From positions 1 through 53,386 of the forward strand of contig JACQJD010000028.1 of assembly GCA_016198185.1 (NCBI GenBank): 53,386 bases of DNA, written 5' to 3'. Each line of letters begins with the position of its first letter. The stretch's first letter is position 1. This DNA comes from Deltaproteobacteria bacterium. GTDB taxonomy: Bacteria; Bdellovibrionota; JACOXK01; 2-02-FULL-40-11. The notes beneath the pieces were generated by a model, which made no database searches, was not told the DNA's origin, and worked only from the letters and a program-made list of their open reading frames with translations. The position numbers and the translations under genes were made by a program. Below are positions 1-9,556 of the stretch, one piece after another.

Positions 1-149
1 GCATCACCTATCCTGAATTTATTCGCACTGGAAATATCTTTGGCCCTAAGATCGGCATCTGCGATATCAGCGATCCCATGGCTAGGATTGAAGTCCGTTC
101 CGATACCGATCTTAAGCTGGCCGAACTCATTCTCAAAGGACACAGATGA
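1..149 (+). CDS. C-terminus of a CMP-sialic acid synthetase-like cytidylyltransferase (5' partial)
   Basis: Only the last 48 codons are in the window; the frame starts at base 3 and the stop is TGA at 147-149. The peptide has the pattern of the C-terminal end of acylneuraminate/KDO-type cytidylyltransferases: a Gly-rich NIFGPKIG segment, then an acidic stretch, then the closing helix DTDLKLAELILKG. These enzymes activate a nonulosonic acid or KDO-like sugar as its CMP derivative for surface polysaccharide synthesis. The stop overlaps the ATG of the next gene in an ATGA arrangement, which indicates translational coupling and a shared pathway. The catalytic N-terminal half is outside the window, so the exact sugar cannot be judged. 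Confidence 0.6.
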   Translation, partial: ITYPEFIRTGNIFGPKIGICDISDPMARIEVRSDTDLKLAELILKGHR

Positions 150-2032
150 GACTGGTTATCTTAAGAGATCTGCATGATATTTCTCTCTATCAATCTTATG
201 TTCTTCATCATGATCGCAATCAAACACCCCAAGCGCTCATGGTTTCTTTAACACCCAAAATTGGTACTCATGCAAAAAAACGTGGGCTTGTGACAACAGA
301 TACCACCGCGTTTTTTTCAAACCAATCTCATGCCGATATTCTCACCCAAATACATCCCTGGATTGACGCTATTCGATCTGATCCACATTGGAGGAAAATG
401 GATTCTTATTTGAAAGAATCATTTATGCTATTTTTTCGGACTTACTGTTATTGCTTGGGTTGGAATATTGAGGTTTTAACCAATATTTTGGATCGCCACC
501 CCATTTCAGAAGTTTGGATTGGCCGCTCTGCTCAAAATTTTAAAAGTGATTTGTATTTAAAATCCACTGAATCCATCTTTACAGAATTAACCCAAAAAAT
601 ATGTCGCCGGTATGCACTCCCCTTGCGGGTTGGATCCCATCGAAAAAATCTCAAAGATCAATTTTTGACCCGTTTCACAAAGACACAGAACCTTCTGAAA
701 TCCATTTTGAAATATGGGCTTTTTATCAAATCTTACTTTTTTTTTACAAAGAAAAAAAATCTTCTCTTTTATACTTCTCCCACCTATCATCTAAAGTCCG
801 TTATCGAAAATTGGTCTTCTCAGTTAAAAAATTATACGGCTCAACCATTGCCGGGGCCCATTCTGCTTGAAGCTCCTTTTATTTTTCTTCTTAAAAGACT
901 CTTATCAAAACCGCTGCAACGAGACCTGGAAGCCGTGACTCACACCCTGGATCATTATTTAGAAACAATTTGCACCACGCAATGCTTTCAATTCAAAAAT
1001 ATCGTTTTTTCAGATTTATTACGCCAAAAGACCAATAACAGTTTAAAAGGCTTCCTGCTCTCTCTAAGAATTTGGGTGAGATTCCTTGAAAAATTCATCC
1101 AAAGAGCAACGCCCGTTGCTCTTTTTTCTCAAGGTGTACGGGTAGATGATGTGGCTATTTCAGAATTAGCGCTCAAATATAAGATCCCTTCCGTGATGAT
1201 CAGTCACGGCACCCACACCCCTCCTTTAGATGCCTCCAGTCATATAGAATGGGGTGAGCATGGACGTTCTTTGGTCAGGGCCCCTTTTTCTTGGGTTGTC
1301 TGTCAATCGCCACTCACGCAACAATATTTGAATCACTATGATGTCCCAGCAAAACGACTGACCACAGGCCCTCTCATTTGGGGGCACCCTTTGCAACCCC
1401 ATCAATACAAAAATAAAAAATTATTAACCCATCTGTTCCCCAAAATTTCAGACATGACCGCCACCCGAATCATTCTTCATGCCAATACCCCAAAACCAAC
1501 GTATTCTCTTCGCCCCCATATTTTTGAAACGCCGGATGAATATGTTGAGTCCATTCGTCATATTGCAACCGCCATTGAGCCATTAAAGCATGTATACATG
1601 ATTGTAAAATGTCGCCCCTTTGATGAACTCGATATCGAAACACTCTCTCTCCATTTGCGCATGTTCCCAAATGTGGTACTGGCAACCACTTATCCGCTCA
1701 ATGATCTTTTGGGTCTTTCAGATCTCTTAATCAGTTTTTCTTCGACCGTTATTGAAGAAGCCTTACAAAATAGGATACCCGTGGTTCTCTATGGCGGCCG
1801 CGGCCGATACCAACATATTCAAAGCCATGAGAATGGGACCAAAACAGCTTCTCAAAACCAAGCTGTTTATTTTATAAAAGACCCCGTGACACTCAAACTT
1901 CAATTGCCCACCATCTTAGAAAAATCTCAGGAAATTCATCACCAGAAAGACTGCTTTTTTCCCTATGTTTTCTCCACCCAACAAAGGCAATCGCTAACGG
2001 CTGTATTAGAGGAAAAGGGTTACCCAACATGA
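146..2032 (+). CDS. Putative GT-B-like surface carbohydrate biosynthesis protein
   Basis: This 628-residue protein has no signal peptide and is probably cytoplasmic or peripheral to the inner membrane. The C-terminal half resembles GT-B-fold glycosyl- or polyol-phosphate transferases used in capsule and teichoic-type polymer synthesis. It has an SHGTHTP turn near residues 352-358 and, near residues 525-545, a donor-site-like segment with SFSSTVIEEAL followed by RIPVVLYG. The first ~300 residues match nothing I recognise. The gene overlaps the preceding cytidylyltransferase by 4 bp and the following Ldh-family gene by 4 bp, so the three form one plus-strand operon. A sialyltransferase-like or CDP-glycerol-transferase-like role is inferred from the neighbours. 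The substrate is unknown. Confidence 0.5.
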   Translation: MRLVILRDLHDISLYQSYVLHHDRNQTPQALMVSLTPKIGTHAKKRGLVTTDTTAFFSNQSHADILTQIHPWIDAIRSDPHWRKMDSYLKESFMLFFRTYCYCLGWNIEVLTNILDRHPISEVWIGRSAQNFKSDLYLKSTESIFTELTQKICRRYALPLRVGSHRKNLKDQFLTRFTKTQNLLKSILKYGLFIKSYFFFTKKKNLLFYTSPTYHLKSVIENWSSQLKNYTAQPLPGPILLEAPFIFLLKRLLSKPLQRDLEAVTHTLDHYLETICTTQCFQFKNIVFSDLLRQKTNNSLKGFLLSLRIWVRFLEKFIQRATPVALFSQGVRVDDVAISELALKYKIPSVMISHGTHTPPLDASSHIEWGEHGRSLVRAPFSWVVCQSPLTQQYLNHYDVPAKRLTTGPLIWGHPLQPHQYKNKKLLTHLFPKISDMTATRIILHANTPKPTYSLRPHIFETPDEYVESIRHIATAIEPLKHVYMIVKCRPFDELDIETLSLHLRMFPNVVLATTYPLNDLLGLSDLLISFSSTVIEEALQNRIPVVLYGGRGRYQHIQSHENGTKTASQNQAVYFIKDPVTLKLQLPTILEKSQEIHHQKDCFFPYVFSTQQRQSLTAVLEEKGYPT

Positions 2033-3066
2033 GCACCCTCTTATCCCATACCCTGATCAGAAAATTTTTTCTCGATATCCTGTACCGAAAAAATGTGCGC
2101 GAAGATGTTGCGCAATCCCTAACACACGCCCTTTTGGAAGCTTCGTTACATGGAATTGATTCTCATGGCATTCGACTTTTTCCACATTATCTGCGGGGTC
2201 TTGAAGAGGGGAGACTGAATCCTCACCCTCGCTATCGCTTTCACAAAACCTCTGCCTCCACAGGGCTTCTCGATGCAGATCACACCCTAGGGCATGCTGC
2301 AGGGTTTGAAGCTGTAAAACACATTTTACCGATAGCCCGTGAAAGTGGCGCAGGCCATGTGTGTGTGTTTCATTCCAGTCATTTTGGAGCTGCCGCACCT
2401 TATGCACGTGCCATCGCCGAACAGGATATGATTGGTTTTAGCTTTACAACGGCAGATGCCCTCATTAAAACACCGGGGTCCTATAAACCTTTTTTTGGAA
2501 ATAATCCCATTTGTGTCGCCATGCCTTGTGAAGGAGAACCCCCCATTTGTTTGGACATGGCGACTTCCCGTGTCACGTTCAATAAAATTAAACAATTTGA
2601 AGAAAAGAATGAACAAGTCCCAGAGGGATGGGGATATGATGCCCAGGGAAATGCATGCCATGATCCCAAAAAAATCGTCACCCTTGCTCCCATTGGAGAT
2701 TACAAAGGATTCGGCCTAAGTTTTATGATTGAAATCTTATGCAGTGTGTTAAGTGGCATGCCCTTTGGGCCCCATATTCCAAAAATGTTTGAAGCCCCCA
2801 TGAGTGAAAAAAGATATTTATCGCAATACTATATAGCCATTCGCATCGATCGTTTCTTACCCATCCCCGTCTTTAAAGAGCGCATCGCTCGACTCGCACA
2901 AGAAGTGCGAAGCTTACCCCGCTTGCAAGAAAACATTCCCATCTGCATGCCTGGAGATCCTGAAAAAAAGATTTACCAACAAAGAATAGAACAAGGGATT
3001 CCCCTCTCAGCGCCACTCCTGAAAAATTTTAAAACACTGGGGGAATGGAATCAGGTGGAATTTTAG
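2029..3066 (+). CDS. Ldh-family NAD(P)-dependent oxidoreductase (malate/lactate/sulfolactate dehydrogenase type)
   Basis: At 345 residues this is the usual length of the Ldh_2 family, which reduces 2-keto acids to 2-hydroxy acids with NAD(P)H. Family signatures are visible: HGIDSHGIRL at residues 41-50 (catalytic-region DSHG and Arg49), then a SSHFGAAAPYA segment, then the nucleotide-binding loop ending FFGNNPICVAMP. The ATG overlaps the stop of the preceding gene (ATGA), and the end overlaps the convergent propeller gene by 4 bp. Being downstream of a CMP-sugar synthetase-like gene suggests it modifies an acidic sugar or its lactyl/pyruvyl precursor rather than working in central metabolism; that is inference. 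No frameshift is seen. Confidence 0.8.
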   Translation: MSTLLSHTLIRKFFLDILYRKNVREDVAQSLTHALLEASLHGIDSHGIRLFPHYLRGLEEGRLNPHPRYRFHKTSASTGLLDADHTLGHAAGFEAVKHILPIARESGAGHVCVFHSSHFGAAAPYARAIAEQDMIGFSFTTADALIKTPGSYKPFFGNNPICVAMPCEGEPPICLDMATSRVTFNKIKQFEEKNEQVPEGWGYDAQGNACHDPKKIVTLAPIGDYKGFGLSFMIEILCSVLSGMPFGPHIPKMFEAPMSEKRYLSQYYIAIRIDRFLPIPVFKERIARLAQEVRSLPRLQENIPICMPGDPEKKIYQQRIEQGIPLSAPLLKNFKTLGEWNQVEF

Positions 3067-4643
3067 TCTGCTTTTTTCACCGCATCTTCAAAATCAAAAT
3101 CATATAGTTCCCCATCATTATTAATATTCCTGTGAGGTGTTCTAGAAAAGGGGGAATAGCGTGAATGAACTCTAATCGGTAAATGAACCGCCGCAATATA
3201 ATCACCCACGTGCACCAAAGCATCCCAATACTGGTCACCATCCACATCCGCTAATGCTTTAAAATTAACTTGGAAATCCTGCTGGGGAGCCGAGAAGCCA
3301 TTGGCCATCGGTAAATCTAAGTTCATACGAAAAGGCATGGAATAGGTCTTTTCCAAAGCTCCGGTTTTGTAATGATAAAACTCACAATAAAGTTTGCCCG
3401 ATTTGGAAAAAATGCTCACCAGGTGAAACTGATTATCTTCGACAAATCGGACTCCAAAAGACATCCCTGTGTTCAATGTTTTTATTTTTTGATTTCCCTT
3501 CGATCCATAATAGAAAAACAATCTCTTATCAGGGTGTCGAAAATAGGTTAAATCTTCATTGTGAATCATCCCAAAAGTCCACCCAGGCAAGGGTCTTAGA
3601 ATCTGCCCTTGTTTGCTTTCTAATAGATAATTTTCACGACGGAGATAATTCTCTTGATCATCCAGTGTCATCACGCTAATGCTAACTTCGTTTTTGCCAT
3701 CCCCATCCATATCGAGAATTTGTTGCTGTTGAAAGCCTGTATCTCCCAGGGGAGCAGTCTGCCACAACTTCTCTCCTGTTAAAAAATCTCGGGCGGTAAT
3801 TTTATATCCTTCTGCAGCACCATAATATTTATGACTTCCATAAACCACCGACAAACGTCCTGAATTGGCCTCAAGCCTTCCAATCGCTGGTCGTCCTACG
3901 CAAACATCAACACCTTGAATCGGGGGATATAAAAATTTTCCATCGGCCTTTATTACATTAAAGCTCCCTCGAGAGTAGGGAGCATCTCTGGTCATCGCAA
4001 GGATGTACTTCTCCCCATGGTCCATCGCAAAATTAAGCCCTCCCTCAATAAAATCTCCAGAAACATTTCGATACCACAGAATTCTTTCTTCATCTGAAAA
4101 CAACGGTTTTGTTTTCAGAACATACACGCGAATGGGAAGACTAATTTGCGATCCAAAAATAACTTCATTGCGTCCATCGCCATCGATATCTTCCAGAAAC
4201 ATGGAATGTCCGCTCACTTGACCATGCGGAAGCGACCATTTCCATAATGTATGACCATCCCTTCCATCCAAGGCATAGATTTTTTGGGTATTGCTCCCGA
4301 TATAAACTTCTGGAATCCCATCTTTATCCGTATCATCAACAACAGGCATCGCATACGTGCTCATAAAATGAGTGGGACGAAAAGCCCATAGGGGATAAAA
4401 AGAAGCCCCTTTTATTTTTTTGAAAGAGATCAATGCCTTAGAAACATCTCGATCTTGATACAATAAGGCTGTGCGTTGTAAATGAACGTCTCCACGCAGT
4501 TTTAAAAGTATTTCATGATAGACATGAAATTCCGTACGGTGGGCATTCAGATAGAAGAACATTGGCAAGATCATTAACAATAAACAAACAGTCCCTATGG
4601 GGGAAAAAAATCTACCTCGCTTCATAAATCGATACAGCTTCAT
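3063..4643 (-). CDS. Membrane-anchored FG-GAP/VCBS beta-propeller protein
   Basis: This 526-residue protein has a basic N-terminus and one hydrophobic segment (about residues 14-31), so it is anchored in the inner membrane with a large periplasmic domain. The domain carries repeated calcium-binding FG-GAP/VCBS motifs such as DTDKDGIPEVYIG, DIDGDGRNEVIFG and DMDGDGKNEVSIS, plus a late DVDGDQYWDALV, with blades resembling PQQ-type propellers (YALDGRDGHTLWKW). Such propellers generally bind proteins or carbohydrate rather than catalyse. It is the most downstream gene of the minus-strand run, ends 4 bp inside the convergent Ldh gene, and starts 31 bp after the radical SAM gene. Function is unknown; a role in handling the exported glycan is a guess. 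Confidence 0.7.
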   Translation of the reverse strand: MKLYRFMKRGRFFSPIGTVCLLLMILPMFFYLNAHRTEFHVYHEILLKLRGDVHLQRTALLYQDRDVSKALISFKKIKGASFYPLWAFRPTHFMSTYAMPVVDDTDKDGIPEVYIGSNTQKIYALDGRDGHTLWKWSLPHGQVSGHSMFLEDIDGDGRNEVIFGSQISLPIRVYVLKTKPLFSDEERILWYRNVSGDFIEGGLNFAMDHGEKYILAMTRDAPYSRGSFNVIKADGKFLYPPIQGVDVCVGRPAIGRLEANSGRLSVVYGSHKYYGAAEGYKITARDFLTGEKLWQTAPLGDTGFQQQQILDMDGDGKNEVSISVMTLDDQENYLRRENYLLESKQGQILRPLPGWTFGMIHNEDLTYFRHPDKRLFFYYGSKGNQKIKTLNTGMSFGVRFVEDNQFHLVSIFSKSGKLYCEFYHYKTGALEKTYSMPFRMNLDLPMANGFSAPQQDFQVNFKALADVDGDQYWDALVHVGDYIAAVHLPIRVHSRYSPFSRTPHRNINNDGELYDFDFEDAVKKAD

Positions 4644-4674
4644 TCCGATTCGTTCATCCTCATAAGTAAAACCT

Positions 4675-5772
4675 CTAAAACGTCCCGTCTAAAATATTGC
4701 ACCCGTGGCACATTTTTGGAATTTTATTTCCATTCAGAGCACGCCTAAATCCCATAAATTTTTGATTGTTCTTAATATCATGCCATGGTTCTTTAAAAAT
4801 ATTTCCCAAAGCATATTCTGCCATCTTATTTTCAAGATAGGGGATCTGGGTTGCCATACAACAAGGTAAAATATAACCATCGTAAGTCACATAAAAATCC
4901 AACCAGGGCACATAACAATCATTTTTGGGAGCTCGTGAATCATTTGGCAAACGAAGGGGCATCGAAAGATCATTCGCCAACCGCCTGGCCCGATCAAAGG
5001 TGGTTTGAATCAAATTTTTATTTAAAGTCACCAATTGATTTTCTTTCAAAGCCAATAAGGTCCCTGCTTTTGGAAGAAGCCCAAATGCAAAAACAGCATC
5101 TACTTTCACACGATGCGCCAGTCGAATGATGTCTTCCAATTCATGAACATTTTCGCTGAACAAAACCGTGTTAAATTCGACGGTCAGGCTCTTCTTGTTT
5201 TTTTTCCAACGCAAGGAATTTAAATATTCAATATTATGGATGATTGCATCTAAATCGGCATCCCCTCGAATCTTTCGAAAATGATCTGGATGGGCAGAAT
5301 CAATGGACACCCTAAGTTCATCTAAGCCTGCTTCCATAATTCGATTGCATATAAAAGGCGTTAACAAGACCCCATTGCTCGTCATCCGCACATAAATTTT
5401 TCGTTTTTTTGCATACCGAATCATTGAAAAAATATCTTTATTGAGAAATCCTTCCCCTCGACCCGTCAACGTAATTTGACGTAAATGAGGCAGTTGATCG
5501 ATGATTTGCTGAAATTGTTCAAACTTCATGGTTGCACCGATAATATTTTTATCGTGTTCACAATGCGCACAATTCAAATTACAATTTACGGTCGGTTCAA
5601 TCTGGGCCACCATAAAGTGATTTTGAATCTTTGCGGGCCTGGTTAACAAAGAAAGTGCATTGTGGACAAAATTCAAAGCCCCTCTGGGATTCTTGTGCCG
5701 CCATTCCAAGCTCAAGGCCAATTTCACATACCGAGGCGCCGCATAGGCTTTATTAAAAAAATTTGAAAACAT
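4675..5772 (-). CDS. Radical SAM/SPASM-domain protein
   Basis: The 365-residue protein has the canonical radical SAM cluster motif CNLNCAHC (Cys64, Cys68, Cys71), which binds a [4Fe-4S] cluster and SAM to generate a 5'-deoxyadenosyl radical. A GRGEGFL segment follows, the equivalent of the GGE motif. The C-terminal third is a SPASM-type auxiliary cluster region with Cys residues in CYVPW, ILPCCMA and KMCHGCN. Roughly 50 residues precede the core, which is somewhat long. It follows the methyltransferase by 3 bp, so the genes are co-transcribed. Many SPASM enzymes in glycan loci act as sugar dehydrogenases or epimerases, but the reaction here cannot be told from sequence. Confidence 0.85.
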   Translation of the reverse strand: MFSNFFNKAYAAPRYVKLALSLEWRHKNPRGALNFVHNALSLLTRPAKIQNHFMVAQIEPTVNCNLNCAHCEHDKNIIGATMKFEQFQQIIDQLPHLRQITLTGRGEGFLNKDIFSMIRYAKKRKIYVRMTSNGVLLTPFICNRIMEAGLDELRVSIDSAHPDHFRKIRGDADLDAIIHNIEYLNSLRWKKNKKSLTVEFNTVLFSENVHELEDIIRLAHRVKVDAVFAFGLLPKAGTLLALKENQLVTLNKNLIQTTFDRARRLANDLSMPLRLPNDSRAPKNDCYVPWLDFYVTYDGYILPCCMATQIPYLENKMAEYALGNIFKEPWHDIKNNQKFMGFRRALNGNKIPKMCHGCNILDGTF

Positions 5773-5775
5773 AGC

Positions 5776-6540
5776 TTAGGAACAACTCTTCACTTTTTGA
5801 CCTACACACACCACACTTAACCCCCATGGAACAGGTATGCTGCGTTCCGCCACCGCATACGCAGAAATGATTGGATTAAAATAGCGTAATATCCGAAAGA
5901 TCACGGAAAATTGGCCAGGATCTTCCAAATGACTCATCACCTGAGTTCGTTTTCGACCATAAATAAAATTAAACAATCCCCAGACAAACATTCCAGGAAT
6001 GTTTAAATACCGCCCATGAATCACTTCAAAACCCGCTTGCTCTAATTTTAATTTAAGCTCATCCAATCGATAGCGACGAAAATGCCCAGCCGCACGATCC
6101 AAATAACCATACAACATTCGACAAGCCGGTACCACAATAACCACCCGATCTCCTTGATTTAAAATGGCGTTCATATTTTTCAATGTTTCAGACTCTTTTT
6201 CGATATGTTCTAAAACATTGGTACATACGATGGTATCTAAATGGTAATCTCGCAACTTTGCAAGGGGAAACGCCCCACCAATATCCATGTGAACAAAGGC
6301 TTTGGGGGTTTGATGCTCACCAAATCGCTTTTTTAGTTCTTCAAGATTTCCAAGAGATAAATCTGCCGCAACAATAAGTTCCCGGGGACACTTAAAATAA
6401 TATTGAAAAATACACCCCAAACCGGAACCAATATCTAAAATTCTTTTGCCTAAAAATTTTTCAAAAGAAGCGTAATACCAATGGTTATAGGAATCTAATT
6501 CATAAACAGCATCATGGGTTTTCCAAACCTCATTGGACAT
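5776..6540 (-). CDS. Class I SAM-dependent methyltransferase
   Basis: A Rossmann-type methyltransferase of 254 residues. Motif I is RILDIGSGLGC, followed by VAADLS (motif II acidic residue) and TIVCTNVLEHIE (post-motif). The start is set at the ATG at 6540 (MSNEVWKTHD) because AGGAG lies 8-9 bases upstream; a 14-codon longer reading exists but has no such site. This start overlaps the end of the upstream GT-C gene by 11 bp. The C-terminal part has a hydrophobic stretch (YLNIPGMFVWGLFNFIYG), common in methyltransferases linked to polysaccharide or lipid-linked substrates. The acceptor is unknown; O-methylation of a glycan is the likely role from context. Confidence 0.8.
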   Translation of the reverse strand: MSNEVWKTHDAVYELDSYNHWYYASFEKFLGKRILDIGSGLGCIFQYYFKCPRELIVAADLSLGNLEELKKRFGEHQTPKAFVHMDIGGAFPLAKLRDYHLDTIVCTNVLEHIEKESETLKNMNAILNQGDRVVIVVPACRMLYGYLDRAAGHFRRYRLDELKLKLEQAGFEVIHGRYLNIPGMFVWGLFNFIYGRKRTQVMSHLEDPGQFSVIFRILRYFNPIISAYAVAERSIPVPWGLSVVCVGQKVKSCS

Positions 6541-7825
6541 ACGTAAACTCCTGATTTCGATTGACCCCAAAATAGACCACACTGAATAGAATCAAAAGCG
6601 GTATCAGTGGCAATGAAAATCTTTGAATGGGTGAAAAAGGCAAATGAATGAGTGTCCAATAGACAAAGACACCAATCCATAACCACCCATGCCCTTCTAT
6701 CTTAAACACTCGCAGCATGCCCATGACCCCCAAAATCAAAAACACCACCGATAGCATCACCATCGTCCCCTTGAAAAGAAGTGCCGAAAAACTTTTTTTA
6801 AAAAGTTTTTCTCGAAATATCTCTTGAAAGCTCACTTTAGAATTTAAAATAAAACCATAAGACCCAATATAAAGCCTTAAAAATTTTCTGGGGAAAAGCG
6901 AAAGATATCCAACTGGATTTTCACGGATATTTTGCAAAGCCTTTCTTCGAAACCCTTTAAATTGATCAAAGTAAGGGACTGACCCAAATTCTTCAAAAAT
7001 TTTCTTTCGTGCTTCCACCGTCAAGGGATGTTCCATTTCTCCTTTCCCAGGCAAATAAGATCCATTCCACAATTCAATATCAGCCCCAATCGTCACCGGA
7101 ATAAAATGATGGGTTACATGATAATTTCGAACCACCCACATGCCCACAACCAAAAGAAAGGGAAGGCCCATGGCCACCGATTGTTTCAGCGCCCTTTTAA
7201 CAGGAAAGACAAAAAAGAATAAACCGCCCAGCCATGGCATCAAAAAAAGCCCTACGGGACGGGTTAATGAAAATAAAGCCAATAGCAGACCGGCACAAAC
7301 CAAAAAACGCATCTTGTTTTTTTTCAATCCCAAAAAACACGTACAAACCACACCCATCAACAAAAACGTCGCCAGTCCTTCAGATACAAAATAAAAAGAC
7401 ATGAGCGTAAAAGGAGGAAAAAACAATACAAGGTAAGCTGCCCCCATCGCCTGTTTTTTAGATATAAAATGACTCCCCAATACATAAACCCCTAAGACCG
7501 TGATGGTATTGAGTACTATTTGACCATATCGCACCACTTCCAAATGATGATTGGAAAAATACAAAATAATACCCATGAACAGAGGATAGATCGGCGGTCT
7601 TCGCACATTGGGTACACCGTTTAAATAAAAACCATGATCTGAAAATAAATGAGTGGCAATATCATAGTAAGGAATCGCATCTCGTTCCATGGGATTGGCT
7701 TGAAACAAGGCAAAATAGACCAACTGAATGCAAATGGAGATGAAGATCAATAAGAAAACTTGATATTTTTGCAATTTAAAATTTCTTTCTTGTGTAATTG
7801 AACTTTCGGAATGTTTAGGTGACAA
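6530..7825 (-). CDS. GT-C type membrane glycosyltransferase (ArnT/PMT-like)
   Basis: A polytopic protein of 431 residues with about ten hydrophobic segments. After the first membrane segment comes the luminal loop with NPMERDAIPYYDIA, whose acidic residue sits where GT39/GT83 enzymes carry their catalytic Asp, followed by NVRRPPIYPLFMG, a typical second-loop motif. These enzymes transfer sugars from polyprenyl-phosphate donors on the periplasmic face of the inner membrane. The chosen start is a TTG at 7825 with only a weak purine-rich site; a TTG 17 codons later is possible. The beginning overlaps the preceding gene by up to 79 bp, which is long and makes the start uncertain. The acceptor could be lipid A, a protein or a lipid-linked glycan. 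Confidence 0.75.
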   Translation of the reverse strand: MSPKHSESSITQERNFKLQKYQVFLLIFISICIQLVYFALFQANPMERDAIPYYDIATHLFSDHGFYLNGVPNVRRPPIYPLFMGIILYFSNHHLEVVRYGQIVLNTITVLGVYVLGSHFISKKQAMGAAYLVLFFPPFTLMSFYFVSEGLATFLLMGVVCTCFLGLKKNKMRFLVCAGLLLALFSLTRPVGLFLMPWLGGLFFFVFPVKRALKQSVAMGLPFLLVVGMWVVRNYHVTHHFIPVTIGADIELWNGSYLPGKGEMEHPLTVEARKKIFEEFGSVPYFDQFKGFRRKALQNIRENPVGYLSLFPRKFLRLYIGSYGFILNSKVSFQEIFREKLFKKSFSALLFKGTMVMLSVVFLILGVMGMLRVFKIEGHGWLWIGVFVYWTLIHLPFSPIQRFSLPLIPLLILFSVVYFGVNRNQEFTYVQ

Positions 7826-8652
7826 CGCTCAAACTCACTTTGAATGGGCTGATTTCTTGCCATGGGCTTACCATGAATGGGCCCAGAATAACCAATCCGC
7901 TGTAAAAAATAAAATAAATTTTTTAAAAAATTGAGTTGGGTCCCTTTGGGGTATTCAATGCGCTCCTTAAGACGATACAAATTGCCTCCCTGTACATAAA
8001 AATCCAAATCTTTTTTAACGTTTAATCCCACGCTTTTACTCAAATGAAATTTTTGAATCATGGTCCCCAAGGGTTTTTTCATTTTTTGAAACCATGCTTT
8101 GGATTTTAACCCATCTATCAAACGGCGTGGGCGATCGTAGCTCCAAAGCGCATAGGTCACACACAAATCTTTGGGATAAAAAACAACATGGGGCTGGTAG
8201 ACATCGACAAATCGTATCTCATGCAAACGATGCTGAAACATTGCTTCTACATCCATAGAGGCCCGATCTGTCTCTGGATCAACTGAAAAGTTTTTTTTAA
8301 ATAAAATGGATTCATACCCCTCTCCCCATGCGGCAACCGATGTCAATAACAAAAGACCGTGGTGATGAATACTTTGATGGGTGAGCTCTGTATTGCCATC
8401 TGGAAGTGGAAACCATACATGTGCAATCAATGAAAACGAAGGATTCTCTTCGATGGGAAAGGCAATCACAGGGTTGATTCGTTCTTTCAATAAAAAAGGG
8501 GGGGAAGTTACATTTTTTTGAATAATTTCAAATAAAATTTTTAGCTCGCTCATGTCACGCAAAATGGGCGCAGCTTGTTCATGCACTTTTAAACGATCAT
8601 GACATCTAAAAACTTTTTTAAGGTGAAGAATCGCTTGATCTAACGTCGCCAT
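7747..8652 (-). CDS. Protein of unknown function in the glycan locus
   Basis: I do not recognise this 301-residue protein. It is soluble-looking, with no signal peptide or membrane helix. A run of three His (residues 96-98, context THQSIHHHG) lies inside what looks like a series of beta strands (LIAHVWFPLPDG, LLLLTSVAAWG). This recalls the metal-binding HxH of a cupin barrel, but the usual Glu is not visible, so this is only a hint. The C-terminal 50 residues are very basic. It overlaps the FkbM methyltransferase gene by 13 bp upstream and the GT-C gene downstream, so it is part of the same operon. A seven-G run lies within the coding sequence near 8504-8510. Confidence 0.6.
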   Translation of the reverse strand: MATLDQAILHLKKVFRCHDRLKVHEQAAPILRDMSELKILFEIIQKNVTSPPFLLKERINPVIAFPIEENPSFSLIAHVWFPLPDGNTELTHQSIHHHGLLLLTSVAAWGEGYESILFKKNFSVDPETDRASMDVEAMFQHRLHEIRFVDVYQPHVVFYPKDLCVTYALWSYDRPRRLIDGLKSKAWFQKMKKPLGTMIQKFHLSKSVGLNVKKDLDFYVQGGNLYRLKERIEYPKGTQLNFLKNLFYFLQRIGYSGPIHGKPMARNQPIQSEFERCHLNIPKVQLHKKEILNCKNIKFSY

Positions 8653-9488
8653 TCTAAAATATTTCCATCCCCTTTCTGTTTTTCAACTGGAATTAAAATA
8701 TAATTACCATCCCAATTCTCTTTGGTAGCAGGTATTAATTTTTTTTGTTTTTCATCATATTCAAAACAGCCGTACCTCGCTTCTTGCATCCACTGCTTAA
8801 GTTGCTCAGGGTAAATCCCATAGCCTTTTAAAAAGAAAGACACGATTTCCATTAAAATAACGGGTCTAAACTGTAACAGCGTCTGGGTCATCCCTTTTAA
8901 AGCAAAATATTCAGCCCCTTCAATATCAATCTTAACAAAGGTCAATCGTTTGAGCTTCGGCAATAAAAAAGTATCGAGGGAAACCAAATGACGCTTCCAG
9001 GTCACTTCTTTTGAAAATTGATAATAAGTTTCGTTTCCTTCGTGTTGATTGTTACGCCCCTCCACATGGGCCTGACCCGCACTCATAAATCCAAAAGACT
9101 GCAAAGGAACCACAAAGGGACGTTCCTCATTCTTTTCTCCCACCCCACAATCATACAACATCACATTGTTGGCCTTAAAATGACGTAAAATTTTATGACA
9201 AATACGATGGGTATCTGCAATCGGCTCAAACGCATACACATTTCCCTGAGGGCCTGCCAACTGAGACAAACGAACACTGTAATAACCAAAGTTTGCACCA
9301 ATATCGATGACATCATCTCCAGGCCGAACCCAAACAGGCAAAGTGGCCATTTCTTTTTCTTCAACCAACCGCAACCGAATATCTCTTTTTTTGGCTTGGT
9401 ATTGAAACCACAAGTACCCCTGATTTCCAATAAGTCGAAATAAAAAAGGTTTTAAATATGTTCGAATGGGAGAATGTACCGATGCCAT
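8640..9488 (-). CDS. FkbM-family methyltransferase
   Basis: This 282-residue SAM-dependent methyltransferase has the FkbM pattern: motif I DVIDIGANFGYYSV, then VYAFEPIADTH, and later the family-defining KIDIEGAEYFALKG with a following LMEIVSFF strand. FkbM-like proteins O-methylate polyketides and, in surface-glycan loci, sugar hydroxyls. The ATG at 9488 is the first gene of this minus-strand run; the next gene upstream (from 9557) is on the other strand, so a divergent promoter must lie in the ~68 bp between them. Its 3' end overlaps the unknown gene by 13 bp. Confidence in the family is high; the acceptor is unknown. Confidence 0.9.
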   Translation of the reverse strand: MASVHSPIRTYLKPFLFRLIGNQGYLWFQYQAKKRDIRLRLVEEKEMATLPVWVRPGDDVIDIGANFGYYSVRLSQLAGPQGNVYAFEPIADTHRICHKILRHFKANNVMLYDCGVGEKNEERPFVVPLQSFGFMSAGQAHVEGRNNQHEGNETYYQFSKEVTWKRHLVSLDTFLLPKLKRLTFVKIDIEGAEYFALKGMTQTLLQFRPVILMEIVSFFLKGYGIYPEQLKQWMQEARYGCFEYDEKQKKLIPATKENWDGNYILIPVEKQKGDGNILEWRR

Positions 9489-9556
9489 TTCGTTCTATTT
9501 ACCTTTAAAACCAACCGCTGTCATCAATTTGATTGCATGAAGGGGTATTTTTTTTT

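Noticed and set aside
2029-3066. Ldh-family gene as a pseudogene
   Set aside because: Length, start motif, catalytic His region and C-terminus are intact; no frameshift.
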